NCBI RefSeq assembly: GCF_002954775.1
Contig: NZ_KZ672953.1
Location: 1 to 64,000 of the forward strand
Origin: Streptomyces geranii
Lineage (GTDB): Bacteria > Actinomycetota > Actinomycetes > Streptomycetales > Streptomycetaceae
Reading direction: 5' to 3'
Length of the DNA: 64,000 bases
A program made the translations under genes and the position numbers. Positions within the stretch are counted from its first letter, which is position 1. Every line of letters begins with the position of its first letter. Shown piece by piece: positions 44,501-53,320 of this stretch. The notes under the pieces were generated by a model. The model made no database searches and was not told where the DNA came from. It saw only the letters and a program-made list of their open reading frames with translations.

Positions 44501-47071
44501 TTGAGTCGTGAAACTGACAGTCCGTCCTCCGGGCCCAACGGGCGCGGGGGTGCCGCCTACCCCTCGGGGACACCGCCGTACGGCACGCCCATGGCGTCCG
44601 ACGGCGGTCCGGACGCGGGCCGTTCGGCCGCGGAGCCCGACGGGCCCAAGACCGAGACCACGCTGACGACCCGGATCCGGATCAACATCCCCGGGTCCCG
44701 GCCCATTCCGCCGGTCGTCGTACGGACACCCGTCGCGGACGCTGAGTCCTCGTCGTCTCCGTCGTCTCCGTCGGCCTCGTCGTCCCCGTCCGCTCCGTCG
44801 TACTCCTCCGAGGAGACCGGGTCCCACGCGCTGCCCAGGAGAGGCGGCGCGGGCGACAGCAGAACGCCGGCCGCCGACGCCCCGGCCCAGCCCGGGGAGA
44901 AGACCAGCGACTGGTTCGCGCCGCGCAAGTCCGGTGCCCCCAAGGGCGGTCCGGGCGGTGGCCCGAGCAACGGCGCCGGTCTGCCCGGCGGTTCGGGCCC
45001 CGCGCCCGCCGCACCCCGCCCCGGCAGCCCCAACGGCGGTGGCCCGACGCCCGCTTCCCGACCCGGTGGCCCCAACGGCGGCGGTCCCACGGGCACTTCG
45101 CGCCCCGGCCTCGGCGTCATGGGCGCCGCGGGCAACGCGGGCGGCCCACGCGCCGCGGGCGGCGGTACGAAGGGTGCCGGGCTCCCCGGTGCCACCGGCG
45201 CCGGTCCTGTCGCGCCGGGGCACGGCGGCGGCACCGGTTCCTTCGACGTGTCCGCGCTGGCTGCCGGGGCGGGCCCGCTGAGCACCTCCCCGTACCCGTC
45301 CGGCAATGGCCCCCGTGGCGCGGGTGGTCCTGGAACGGGTCCCGTGGCCCGGCAGAGCGCCGCTCCCGGCGCCACCGACGGCCGCGGTGAACCGCGCCGC
45401 GACGACCTGCCGTACTTCGCCGAGAACGGCCAGGGCGGCCCCAACCCGCAGGGCGGCGCCGGCAACGGCCGTGGCCCCCAGGTCGGGCCGGGCGGCCAGG
45501 CCGGTGGATTCGGCCCGCAGAACGACTTCGCCCCCCAGAACGACTTCACGGCGGCCAACGACTTCGGCGCTGCCCAGACCGACTTCGGCGGCCCGAACCG
45601 GCCGAACGGCCCTGGCGGACCCGGCGGACCCGGCGATCCGGGTGGTCAGAACGGCTTCGGGCCCGGTGGTCCGGGCGGTCCCGGCGGACGCGGTCCCGCG
45701 GGCCCGACCGGCGGTCCCGTCACCGGCGACGGCCCGGTCGTCCCGCCCGTCGGCGGCGGCGCCCCCGGCGGACAGGGCATTCCGGGCGGCCCGGGTGCCC
45801 AGGGCGCCCCGGGCGTCTCCGGCACCGGCCGTCTCGCCGTCGGCCTCAGCGACGACACCGCGGTCCTCACCCCGCAGAAGCAGGTCCCTCAACCGGGCGC
45901 CGACGGCTACGACGCCTACGGCGGCTACGGCGGGTCCGTGGACAACGTCTCCAGCTCCACCCTCACCAGCGGTATGCCCGTCGTCCCGGCCGCCGACCGG
46001 AACTCCCCGTTCGGCCCCGGCACCCACTCCGACGGCCCCCTTCCGCACACCCCGCCGAAGCTGCCCGAACCGGTGTCGCCGAGCACGCCCGCCGCCGCCG
46101 CGCCCAAGGGCAAGAAGGCGAAGAAGAAGGGCCGCAGCAAGCTCACGCTGCTCGTCGTCGCCGTCTTCTTCATCGCCGGTGCCGTCTACGGCGCCGGACT
46201 GCTGATGAACCACTCCGACGTGCCCAAGGGCACCACCGTCCTCGGCGTCGACATCGGCGGCGGCACCAGGGACGACGCCGTCAAGAAGCTCGACGACGCC
46301 TTCGACCAGCGGATGACGCAGGCCCTGAAGCTGTCGGTCGGCGGCAAGACGGTCGAGCTGCGGCCCGACCAGGCAGGACTCCAGTTCGACACCCAGGCCA
46401 CGGTCCGGGCAGCCGCCGTCAGCGACTACAACCCGGTGTCGGTGATCGGCTCGCTCTTCGGCCAGCAGCGCGTCGTCGAGCCGGTCATGCCGGTCGACGA
46501 GGAGAAGCTGACCGCCGCGCTCCAGCGACTGGCGGGCGGGGCGGGGTCGGCCACCGACGGCACGATCAAGTTCGAGTCCGGCAAGGCCGTCGCCGTCTAC
46601 GGCAAGGCGGGCAAGGGCATCGACGCCGCCGCAGCCACCGAGTCGGTCGAGAACGCCTACCGCAGCCAGGTGGAGAGCGGCACGAGCACCCCGGTCCAGG
46701 TCCCCACCAAGACCCAGGAACCGACGGTCTCGAACGCCGAGGTCGACCGCATGATGAAGGCCTTCGCCACCCCGGCGATGTCCGCCAACGTCACCGTCCG
46801 CCCGGACACCGGCGCCCCCGAGCTGGAGTTCAGCCCGAAGAACTCCCTGTGGAGGTTCCTCGGGGTGAAGGCCCTCAACGGCAAGCTCGTCGAGTCCTAC
46901 GACAAGGCCGCGCTGAAGGAGCTGTACGGCGGCACCTTCGACGAGGTCCTGATCGCCCGCGGCAACGGCACCAAGACGCCGGTCACGGTCGAGGACGTCA
47001 TCAGCGCGTTGCGCTCCGCGTTGGTCAGCAGCACTGATCGGGTCGGCGTGATCGAGACGAACCCCAGCTGA
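44501..47071 (+). CDS. Large envelope protein: Pro/Gly-rich N-terminus, one TM helix, PG-binding domains
   Basis: This protein of 856 residues has three parts. About 545 residues are low in complexity and rich in Gly, Pro, Asn and Ser (GGPNGGGPTGTSRPG, GGPGGPGDPGGQNG), with no enzyme motif. A basic KKAKKKGRSK anchor and one membrane helix follow at about 546-570 (LTLLVVAVFFIAGAVYGAGLL), leaving about 285 residues outside. The external part has two copies of a peptidoglycan-binding fold of the VanW/YoaR-associated type (VPKGTTVLGVDIGGGTRDDAVKKLDDAF; LRPDQAGLQFD). The TTG start has GGGAG eight bases upstream. It probably links the cytoplasm to the cell wall. Much of the N-terminus is likely disordered. 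Confidence 0.85.
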   Translation: MSRETDSPSSGPNGRGGAAYPSGTPPYGTPMASDGGPDAGRSAAEPDGPKTETTLTTRIRINIPGSRPIPPVVVRTPVADAESSSSPSSPSASSSPSAPSYSSEETGSHALPRRGGAGDSRTPAADAPAQPGEKTSDWFAPRKSGAPKGGPGGGPSNGAGLPGGSGPAPAAPRPGSPNGGGPTPASRPGGPNGGGPTGTSRPGLGVMGAAGNAGGPRAAGGGTKGAGLPGATGAGPVAPGHGGGTGSFDVSALAAGAGPLSTSPYPSGNGPRGAGGPGTGPVARQSAAPGATDGRGEPRRDDLPYFAENGQGGPNPQGGAGNGRGPQVGPGGQAGGFGPQNDFAPQNDFTAANDFGAAQTDFGGPNRPNGPGGPGGPGDPGGQNGFGPGGPGGPGGRGPAGPTGGPVTGDGPVVPPVGGGAPGGQGIPGGPGAQGAPGVSGTGRLAVGLSDDTAVLTPQKQVPQPGADGYDAYGGYGGSVDNVSSSTLTSGMPVVPAADRNSPFGPGTHSDGPLPHTPPKLPEPVSPSTPAAAAPKGKKAKKKGRSKLTLLVVAVFFIAGAVYGAGLLMNHSDVPKGTTVLGVDIGGGTRDDAVKKLDDAFDQRMTQALKLSVGGKTVELRPDQAGLQFDTQATVRAAAVSDYNPVSVIGSLFGQQRVVEPVMPVDEEKLTAALQRLAGGAGSATDGTIKFESGKAVAVYGKAGKGIDAAAATESVENAYRSQVESGTSTPVQVPTKTQEPTVSNAEVDRMMKAFATPAMSANVTVRPDTGAPELEFSPKNSLWRFLGVKALNGKLVESYDKAALKELYGGTFDEVLIARGNGTKTPVTVEDVISALRSALVSSTDRVGVIETNPS

Positions 47072-47108
47072 GTGCTCCGCCGGGCGCGCGGCTCTTCGGC
47101 TGCCGCCC

Positions 47109-47159
47109 GGTGGGGGCTGGTCGCGCAGTTCCCCGCGCCCCTTCAGGGCGCGGGGAACT
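47109..47159 (+). repeat. Dispersed intergenic repeat type B, copy 3, with terminator hairpin
   Basis: The type B sequence at 47109-47141 runs into a perfect 14-bp stem (47127-47140 with 47146-47159, AGTTCCCCGCGCCC around CTTCA). It follows the large envelope gene and precedes the ABC exporter, so it probably terminates the former. Confidence 0.75.
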
Positions 47160-47245
47160 CACCCTCGTACCCATGACATCTGTCATCCGCGACTCAGGAC
47201 CCCCGGCACTGCCCGCCGCACCACCCCCGCGGCCAAGCTGGACGC

Positions 47246-48157
47246 ATGGAAACCACCCCAGTGGTCGAGTTCGACCAGGTCACCAAGAGCTACGGCGACG
47301 TACGGGCCGTCGACGGGCTCGCGCTCACCCTCCGCCCCGGTGAGACCGTGGCCCTGCTCGGGCCCAACGGCGCCGGCAAGTCGACCACCCTCGATCTGCT
47401 CCTCGGCCTCAAGCAGCCCGACAGCGGTACGGTCCGGGTGCTCGGCCGCAGCCCCCGCGAGGCCATCGTCGGCGGGCACGTCGGGGCCATGCTGCAGAGC
47501 GGCGGGCTCATGGACGAGGTCACCGTCCGTGAGCTGGTCGCGCTGGCCTGCGCCCTGCACCCCCGGCCCTTCCCGGTCGGCGAGGTGCTCTCCAGGGCCG
47601 GGATCACCCAGTTGGCCGACCGCAAGGTCAACAAGCTGTCCGGCGGCCAGGAGCAGCGCGTCCGGTTCGCCCTCGCCACCGCCGGGGACAGCGCCCTGAT
47701 CGTCCTGGACGAGCCCACCACCGGCATGGACGTCACCGCCCGCCAGGCCTTCTGGGCGACCATGCGCGAGCAGGCGGACCAGGGCCGTACGGTCCTGTTC
47801 GCCACCCACTACCTGGAGGAGGCGGACGCGACCGCCGACCGCGTCCTCGTCCTGCACCGGGGCCGCCTGCTGGCCGACGGCACCGCCGCCGAGATCAAGG
47901 CGAAGGCGGGCGCACGCCGGATCTCCTTCGACCTGGAGGCCGTCGCGGAAGAGGCCGTACTGAGGGCCCTGCCCTTCCTGACCTCGCTCGACATATCCGG
48001 CCGGACGGTCCGCATCCAGTCCTCCGACGCCGACGCGACCGTCCACGCCCTCTACGGCCTCGGCCTCTACCCCCGCAACCTCGAAGTGGCCGGCCTCGGC
48101 CTCGAACAGGCCTTCGTCACCCTCACCGCGGCAGCCGAGGAGGCGCGCACCTCATGA
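47246..48157 (+). CDS. ABC-2 exporter ATP-binding protein (DrrA-like)
   Basis: This ATPase of 303 residues has Walker A GPNGAGKST at 39-47, the Q-loop region MLQSGGLMD, the signature LSGGQEQRVRFALA, Walker B ALIVLDEPTTGMD and switch ATHYLEEAD. A C-terminal extension (about 215-303) is of the kind found in drug or lipid exporters. It is coupled to the permease gene by an ATGA overlap. The two-component genes that follow probably regulate the exporter. Substrate cannot be inferred. Confidence 0.92.
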   Translation: METTPVVEFDQVTKSYGDVRAVDGLALTLRPGETVALLGPNGAGKSTTLDLLLGLKQPDSGTVRVLGRSPREAIVGGHVGAMLQSGGLMDEVTVRELVALACALHPRPFPVGEVLSRAGITQLADRKVNKLSGGQEQRVRFALATAGDSALIVLDEPTTGMDVTARQAFWATMREQADQGRTVLFATHYLEEADATADRVLVLHRGRLLADGTAAEIKAKAGARRISFDLEAVAEEAVLRALPFLTSLDISGRTVRIQSSDADATVHALYGLGLYPRNLEVAGLGLEQAFVTLTAAAEEARTS

Positions 48158-48915
48158 CGACCACCACCTTCGCCTCACGGGCCCTCATCCAGCTCGAAGT
48201 GACCCGGGCCCTGCGCAACCGCAAGTTTCTGTTCTTCTCGGTGATCTACCCGTCGGCGCTGTTCCTGCTGATAGCGGGCAGCGCGGACAGCGTCACGAAG
48301 GTCACGGGCACGGAACTCACCCTCCCGACCTTCTACATGGTCGCCATGGCCTCCTTCGGCGCCCTGACGGCCGTCCTGATGGGCAACAGCGAGCGCATCG
48401 CCAAGGAGCGCGAGAGCGGCTGGGTACGACAGCTGCGGCTCACCACGCTCCCGGGGCGCGGCTATGTCTTCGCCAAGACGGCGAGCGCGGCCGTGATCAG
48501 CCTGCCGTCGATCGTGGTCGTCTTCGTCGTCGCGGCGGCCGTGAAGGACGTACGCCTCGACGCCTGGCAGTGGCTGGCCCTCACCGGCACGATCTGGGCC
48601 GGCAGCCTGGTCTTCGCCGCACTCGGAGTCGCCCTCGGCTATCTCGCGAGCGGCGACTCGGTCCGCCCGATCACGATGATCGTCTACTTCGGCCTCTCCA
48701 TGCTCGGCGGTCTGTGGATGCCGACGACGACCTTCCCCCAGTGGCTGCAGGACATCGCGAAGTGGCTGCCCACGCACGCGTACGCTGCCCTCGGACAGTC
48801 CATCGAGCTGGGCGACGCCCCGCAGCTGAAGGACGTGGCGATCCTGGCCGTCTCCTTCGTCCTCTTCGCGGGCGGCGCGGCCTGGCTGTACCGGAAGGAC
48901 ACGCTGAAGGCGTGA
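48154..48915 (+). CDS. ABC-2 exporter permease
   Basis: This 253-residue membrane protein has about six helices, beginning FLFFSVIYPSALFLLIAG, then LPTFYMVAMASFGALTAVLMG, SLPSIVVVFVVAAAV, and ending AILAVSFVLFAGGAAWLYRK. The motif GLSMLGGLWMPTTTFPQWLQ before the last helix is typical of ABC-2 permeases. It overlaps both neighbours: the ATPase gene by ATGA and the kinase gene by GTGA, showing one translationally coupled operon of four genes. Confidence 0.92.
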   Translation: MTTTTFASRALIQLEVTRALRNRKFLFFSVIYPSALFLLIAGSADSVTKVTGTELTLPTFYMVAMASFGALTAVLMGNSERIAKERESGWVRQLRLTTLPGRGYVFAKTASAAVISLPSIVVVFVVAAAVKDVRLDAWQWLALTGTIWAGSLVFAALGVALGYLASGDSVRPITMIVYFGLSMLGGLWMPTTTFPQWLQDIAKWLPTHAYAALGQSIELGDAPQLKDVAILAVSFVLFAGGAAWLYRKDTLKA

Positions 48916-50083
48916 GCGGCGTCGGCATCGGACAACGCCCCACCACCCGCAGACAGCGGGTGGTGAAGTCCCTGTGGATCGGCGTCTGGCTGGTCTACCT
49001 GGGCGCCCCGGTGGGCGACCTGCTCCACGGCGGCCACAGCACGGGCGTACGGCTCCTCGGCTGGCTGGGCCTGGCCGCCTTCGTCGCCTGGTACTGGGCC
49101 CTGGTCTTCCGCACCGGCCGCGGCGAGACGACCCGCCTGGTCGGCGGCTCCCTGGTGGTACTCGCCGCCCAGTCGGCCCTCCTGTCCCTCACCCTGGGCC
49201 GCGAGTGGCTCGTCCTGTTCGTGTACGTGTCCACCGCGTCCGGCGCCGCCCTGCCGACGCGCCTGGCCCGCTGGACGATCCCGGCCACGGCGGCCCTGAT
49301 GACCGCCGTCGCCCTGGCGGTCCCCGGCGGCCACGCCTACCTCGCCGGACTCCTCGTCCCGGCCCTCCTCGGCGGCGCCGCGATGGCAGGGGTACGACAA
49401 CTCGTGCGTACGACCATCGAGTTGCGCGAGGCCAGGGCCACCGTCGCCCAGCTGGCCGCGAACGAGGAACGCCTGCGGCTGGCCCGGGACCTGCACGACC
49501 TGCTGGGCCACTCCCTCTCCCTGATCACCCTGAATGCGAACTGGCCGGCCGGATGCTCCCCGACCACCCCGACAAGGCCGCCCTCCAGGTCGCCGACATC
49601 GAGCAGGTGAGCCGCCAGGCCCTGGTGGACGTACGCGAGGCGGTGAGCGGCTACCGTCGTCCGCGCCTGACCGGCGAACTGGCGGGCGCGAAGGCGGCGT
49701 TGACGGCGGCCGGCATCACGGCCGCCCTGCCCGCCGACCCGGTCCCTGCCGACGCCGACGAGGACGCGGAGTCCGCCCTCGCCTGGGCCCTGCGCGAGGC
49801 GGTGACCAACGTCGTACGGCACAGCGGCGCCCGGCGCTGCACGGTCGAGGTGCTGACCAGGCAGACCCTGGACGGCCCCGTCCTCGAACTCTCGGTGGAG
49901 GACGACGGCACGGGCGGCTCCTCCTCCGGCGTCCCCGGCAACGGCCTCACCGGCCTCGCGGAACGCCTGGCGAAGACGGGCGGCTCCCTGGAGGCGGGCC
50001 GCACGAAGCGGGGCTTCCGCCTGGTGGCCAGGGTGCCCGCGAACCCGGCGCCGACCGCGCCGGACGTAGGATCCGGTCCATGA
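48912..50083 (+). pseudogene. Sensor histidine kinase, frameshifted (DesK/NarX class)
   Basis: The kinase is split in two frames. From the GTG at 48912 the first frame gives about four to six membrane helices, then the H-box LRLARDLHDLLGHSLSLITL. At about 49533-49538 the frame breaks. The second frame, to 50083, continues with ELAGRMLPDHPDKAALQVADIEQ, then the ATPase domain ALREAVTNVVRHSGARR, VEDDGTGG and GNGLTGLAERL. The expected sequence CTGAA-(about four bases)-GCGAACTG is one base short, so a single-base deletion or sequencing error explains it. No slippery heptamer is present. If real, the kinase is inactive while its regulator is intact. Confidence 0.85.
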
Positions 50084-50697
50084 ACCGCGTGATCAAGGTC
50101 CTGCTGGCGGAGGACCAGTCGATGGTCCGCGAGGCACTGGCCGCACTGCTGGGCCTGGAGCCCGACATCGAGGTCGTCGCCCAGGCGGCGCGCGGCGACG
50201 AGGTGTTGGGGGTGGCCCGGGCCCACCCCGACCTGGACGTGGCCCTCCTGGACATCGAGATGCCGGGCGCGACGGGCATCGAGGCGGCGGCGCAGCTCCA
50301 CCGGGAGTTCCCGGCCCTGAAGCTCGTCATCCTCACCACCTTCGGCCGCCCCGGCTACCTCCGCACCGCCATGGAGTCGGGCGCGGACGCCTTCCTGGTC
50401 AAGGACGCCCCGGCGGCCCAACTGGCGGAAGCGGTACGCAAGGTACTGGCGGGCGAGCGGGTCATCGACCCGACGCTCGCGGCAGCGGCCCTGGCGGACG
50501 GCGCGAACCCGTTGACGGACCGTGAGCGAGAGGTTTTGAGGGCGGCGGAGAACGGCGCGACGAACGCGGAGTTGGCGTCCAGGCTGCATTTGTCCCAGGG
50601 GACGGTTCGCAACTACCTGTCGACGGCCATCCAGAAGCTGACGGCGAGGAACAGGGCGGAAGCGGTACGGATAGCGAGAGAGAAGGGCTGGCTGTAA
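50080..50697 (+). CDS. NarL/LuxR-type response regulator
   Basis: This 205-residue regulator has a receiver domain with acidic pair E11-D12, phosphoacceptor D58 in LLDIEMPG and the conserved lysine in FLVKDAP. The LuxR helix-turn-helix is LTDREREVLRAAENGATNAELASRLHLSQGTVRNYLSTAIQKL. The ATG at 50080 overlaps the kinase stop (ATGA). It should control the upstream exporter genes. Because the kinase reading frame is broken, its phosphorylation source is uncertain. Confidence 0.94.
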   Translation: MNRVIKVLLAEDQSMVREALAALLGLEPDIEVVAQAARGDEVLGVARAHPDLDVALLDIEMPGATGIEAAAQLHREFPALKLVILTTFGRPGYLRTAMESGADAFLVKDAPAAQLAEAVRKVLAGERVIDPTLAAAALADGANPLTDREREVLRAAENGATNAELASRLHLSQGTVRNYLSTAIQKLTARNRAEAVRIAREKGWL

Positions 50698-50859
50698 GGG
50701 GGTGGCTGGACTTCGAGGGCCACTGCGGGGCGGTTGTGGCTGGCCGCGCAGGTCCCCCCCCCCCCCCAAGGGCGGGGCCCCCCCCCCCCCCCCCCCCCCC
50801 GGGGGCCGCGCCCCCAGCCCCCACGGATCCGCACCCGAACGACTACCCCCGTACCCCCG
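50698..50859. repeat. Intergenic repeat remnant with C14 and C23 runs
   Basis: A degenerate type B repeat (GGTTGTGGCTGGCCGCGCAG) at about 50730 is followed by 14 C at 50754-50767 and 23 C at 50778-50800 plus GGGGG. The type B copies elsewhere have CCCCGCGCCCC here. Long homopolymers of this kind suggest a sequencing or assembly fault in a strong hairpin. Confidence 0.6.
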
Positions 50860-51723
50860 TCAGTTCAAACGGGCCCGGGCCGCCCGAGCCTGCCCCCGCA
50901 CCCGCTCAGCCCCGACCTCGTCGACAACCCCCAGCACCTCCGCATACCCCTCCAACTCATCCGCTCCCACCAAGAACTCCCCCCGCCCCACAAGCAATTG
51001 CGCCCGCTCATACCGCAACCGCGCCGGATGCGAAGGCAACAGCAGCGCCAACTCCACCGCCCACAAAGACACTTCCGACCGCTCCGGCCGCGCCGCCCCC
51101 CACGCCCGCACATTGTTCAGCACCCGCAACATCACATCCAGCGGATCAGCGGGCCCCAGCATCGAAGGATCCAACGCCTCCCCGGTCGCCCCCGCGACCA
51201 GCAACTCCGCGTCGCCCCCGGTCAACACCCGCCCCCCGTCGAAGGGATCGGCGAGCACCTGCTGGTCGACGGGACCGAAGCCCACGACGAAGTGCCCGGG
51301 CAGCGCGACCCCGTACACCGGCGCCCCCGCCCGCCGCGCGACCTCCATCCACAGCACGGACAGCAGGATCGGCAACCCCCGCCGCCGTACCACCACTTCG
51401 TGCAGCAGTGAGGACTCCAGCCGCTGGTAGTCGGCCGGGCTGCCCCGGAAGCCGAGGCGTTCGCCGAGGAGTTCGTGCAGGGCCGTCGCCCAGGAGTGCG
51501 GCCCGCCCGGGCGGAAGGGCAACTGCCCGGCCAGCCGGTCGAGTTCCATCTGGACGGCGTCGACGCCGGCCTCGTCGAGGGCCCGGTCCGCGACCGCGCC
51601 CATCAGCAGGCACAGCGTCGTGAGGTCGGGCCGCTCGGAGCGGGCTTCCTCGGCGAACAACGCCCGTAGTTCGGCGGACCGTTCGGGTCCCGGCGGATAC
51701 GGCGGGGGATGAGGGAGACGCAT
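50860..51723 (-). CDS. SirB1 / transglutaminase-like family protein
   Basis: This 287-residue protein has the SirB1 core LTTLCLLMGAVADRALD, LLGERLGFRGSPADYQRLESSLLHEVVVRRRGLPILLSVLWMEVARRAGAPVYGVALPGHFVVGF. GLPI..S.....A......G...PGHF is the transglutaminase-like signature, with the catalytic Cys replaced by Ser or Ile as usual in this family. A C-terminal helical, TPR-like part follows (AQLLVGRGEFLVGADELEGY). Cysteine is absent from the active-site region, so protease activity is unlikely. The ATG at 51723 is close to the family start. It lies 17 bases after the GNAT gene on the same strand. Confidence 0.85.
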   Translation of the reverse strand: MRLPHPPPYPPGPERSAELRALFAEEARSERPDLTTLCLLMGAVADRALDEAGVDAVQMELDRLAGQLPFRPGGPHSWATALHELLGERLGFRGSPADYQRLESSLLHEVVVRRRGLPILLSVLWMEVARRAGAPVYGVALPGHFVVGFGPVDQQVLADPFDGGRVLTGGDAELLVAGATGEALDPSMLGPADPLDVMLRVLNNVRAWGAARPERSEVSLWAVELALLLPSHPARLRYERAQLLVGRGEFLVGADELEGYAEVLGVVDEVGAERVRGQARAARARLN

Positions 51724-51740
51724 ACCAGGCCCGTGCCCTC

Positions 51741-52745
51741 TCACGCCGATCGATAGTGGTGGTAGGAGTGATGCGTTCCGAATCCCATCCCGGTGTACAG
51801 CGCCCGCGCCCCCGCGTTGTCCTCCTCCACCTGCAGCCAGGCGGCCGACGCGCCCTCCTCCAGCGCCCGCCCGGCCAGCGCGGCCATGACGGCCGTGGCC
51901 AGCCCGCGTCGCCGCTGACCGGGGTCCACCTCGACGGCCGCGAACCCGGCCCACCGCCCGTCCACGACACACCGCCCGATGGCGGCGGGCGGCTCACCCG
52001 GGGCGTCCCCCGGCACGGTCGCGAACCACACCGAGGGCCCGCTGCCCAGCACGGCGAGGGCCACCTCGCTCACGCCCTTGCGCTGATACCGCGAGAGCCA
52101 CGCCTCGTCGGCCTCCCGCGCCAGCACCACCCCACCGCCGCCGTCCCCCAGATCGGCGACGGGCGCCAGCCCCCCGACCCACAGCCCGGCCGTCACCTCA
52201 CGCGTCCACCCGCGCTCCGCCAGCTCCGCGCACAGCACCTCCTGGGTGCCCTCGGCGCCGGTCGCGGTCTGGACGTACGCGGGCAGGCCCCGATCGGCGT
52301 ACCAGCGGCTCACGGCGGTCAGCGCCTCGTCGAGCGGCACGCCCGGGTCGCCGAGCGGCAGCACGGAATTCGCCCGCCGGGTGAACCCGGAGGCCGCCCG
52401 CAGCTCCCACTCGCCCAGCCGCTCGCTCTCCACCGGCTGCCAGGACCGCGCGGAGACCCGCGCCAGCTCCTCGTACGAGGCGGCGGGGCCGCGCCGACGG
52501 GCGGGGGCCGCGGGGACCACTTTGCCCGCCACCAGGGACGCCGCAGCGACCCGTACGCGCTCGCCGTCACGTCGTGTGATCAGGAGCACACCCGTGTCTT
52601 CGTCCCATGATGTGAGAACACCTACCGTGTCGGTGAACTTCTCACTATCCGGGGCTTCTTCGTTCAGCCGTCGAACAGAGACACGTTTGCCCACGTCAGC
52701 AGCGGTGATTCGGACGACGAGCCGGCCGGCCGCAGAGATTTCCAC
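51741..52745 (-). CDS. GNAT-family acetyltransferase with extended N-terminus
   Basis: This 334-residue protein has an N-terminal SH3-like part (VVRITAADVGKRVSVRRLNEE, TDTVGVLTSWDEDTGVLLITRRDGE). A central region with a WELRAASGFTRRANSVLPLGDP motif follows, then a C-terminal GNAT domain with the acetyl-CoA loop VDPGQRRRGLATAVMAALAGRA and LQVEEDNAGARALYTGMGF. It transfers acetyl from acetyl-CoA to an unknown amine. It is divergent from the ferredoxin gene. Confidence 0.9.
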   Translation of the reverse strand: MEISAAGRLVVRITAADVGKRVSVRRLNEEAPDSEKFTDTVGVLTSWDEDTGVLLITRRDGERVRVAAASLVAGKVVPAAPARRRGPAASYEELARVSARSWQPVESERLGEWELRAASGFTRRANSVLPLGDPGVPLDEALTAVSRWYADRGLPAYVQTATGAEGTQEVLCAELAERGWTREVTAGLWVGGLAPVADLGDGGGGVVLAREADEAWLSRYQRKGVSEVALAVLGSGPSVWFATVPGDAPGEPPAAIGRCVVDGRWAGFAAVEVDPGQRRRGLATAVMAALAGRALEEGASAAWLQVEEDNAGARALYTGMGFGTHHSYHHYRSA

Positions 52746-52886
52746 AGGTCAGTTCGCCCCTCCTGTATGGATCATGCCCGGGAACGGAGATACTAGGTGC
52801 GGGCATCGACGACGCCGCGCTCCCGCGCGCCAGGTGGCGGGGCCTGAAGACGGCCCGCCAGCGCCCTATCGAGGAGGAACGACAGC

Positions 52887-53207
52887 GTGACCTACGTCAT
52901 CGCGCAGCCTTGTGTCGACGTCAAGGACAAGGCGTGCATTGAAGAGTGCCCGGTCGACTGCATCTACGAGGGCTCCCGGTCCTTGTACATCCACCCGGAC
53001 GAATGCGTCGACTGTGGAGCCTGTGAGCCGGTCTGCCCGGTCGAGGCGATCTTCTACGAGGACGACACTCCGGAGGAGTGGAAGGACTACTACAAGGCGA
53101 ACGTCGAGTTCTTCGACGAACTCGGCTCGCCCGGCGGCGCCAGCAAGCTGGGACTGATCGAGCGCGATCACCCCTTCATCGCCGCGCTGCCGCCGCAGAA
53201 CGGCTGA
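52887..53207 (+). CDS. fdxA: Seven-iron ferredoxin (FdxA/FdxC type)
   Basis: This 106-residue electron carrier has the first cluster motif with C9, C17, C21 and C25 (QPCVDVKDKACIEECPVDC) and the second CVDCGACEPVCP. One site loses a ligand position to give a [3Fe-4S] cluster and the other is [4Fe-4S]. The C-terminal half (EEWKDYYKANVEFFDELG) is typical of the actinobacterial form. The start follows GAGGAACGACAGC. It precedes dapC, the same order as in mycobacteria. Confidence 0.95.
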   Translation: MTYVIAQPCVDVKDKACIEECPVDCIYEGSRSLYIHPDECVDCGACEPVCPVEAIFYEDDTPEEWKDYYKANVEFFDELGSPGGASKLGLIERDHPFIAALPPQNG

Positions 53208-53320
53208 CGGCGGCCCGCAGAGCCCGCGCCGCCTCGGTCCCGTACGCCCCGATCGCCCAGGTCGTGGTCGCCGTACGGGACCGAGGCGTTTGCCGTACGT
53301 ACGAAAGTGAGCCAGTAATC

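Noticed and set aside
49501..49560. Programmed ribosomal frameshift in the kinase
   Set aside because: No slippery heptamer or downstream stimulatory structure is visible at the junction; a base deletion or sequence error is simpler.
47246..50697. Antibiotic self-resistance exporter of a biosynthetic cluster
   Set aside because: The exporter is DrrA-like, but no biosynthetic genes lie within the window, so a link to a product cannot be supported.
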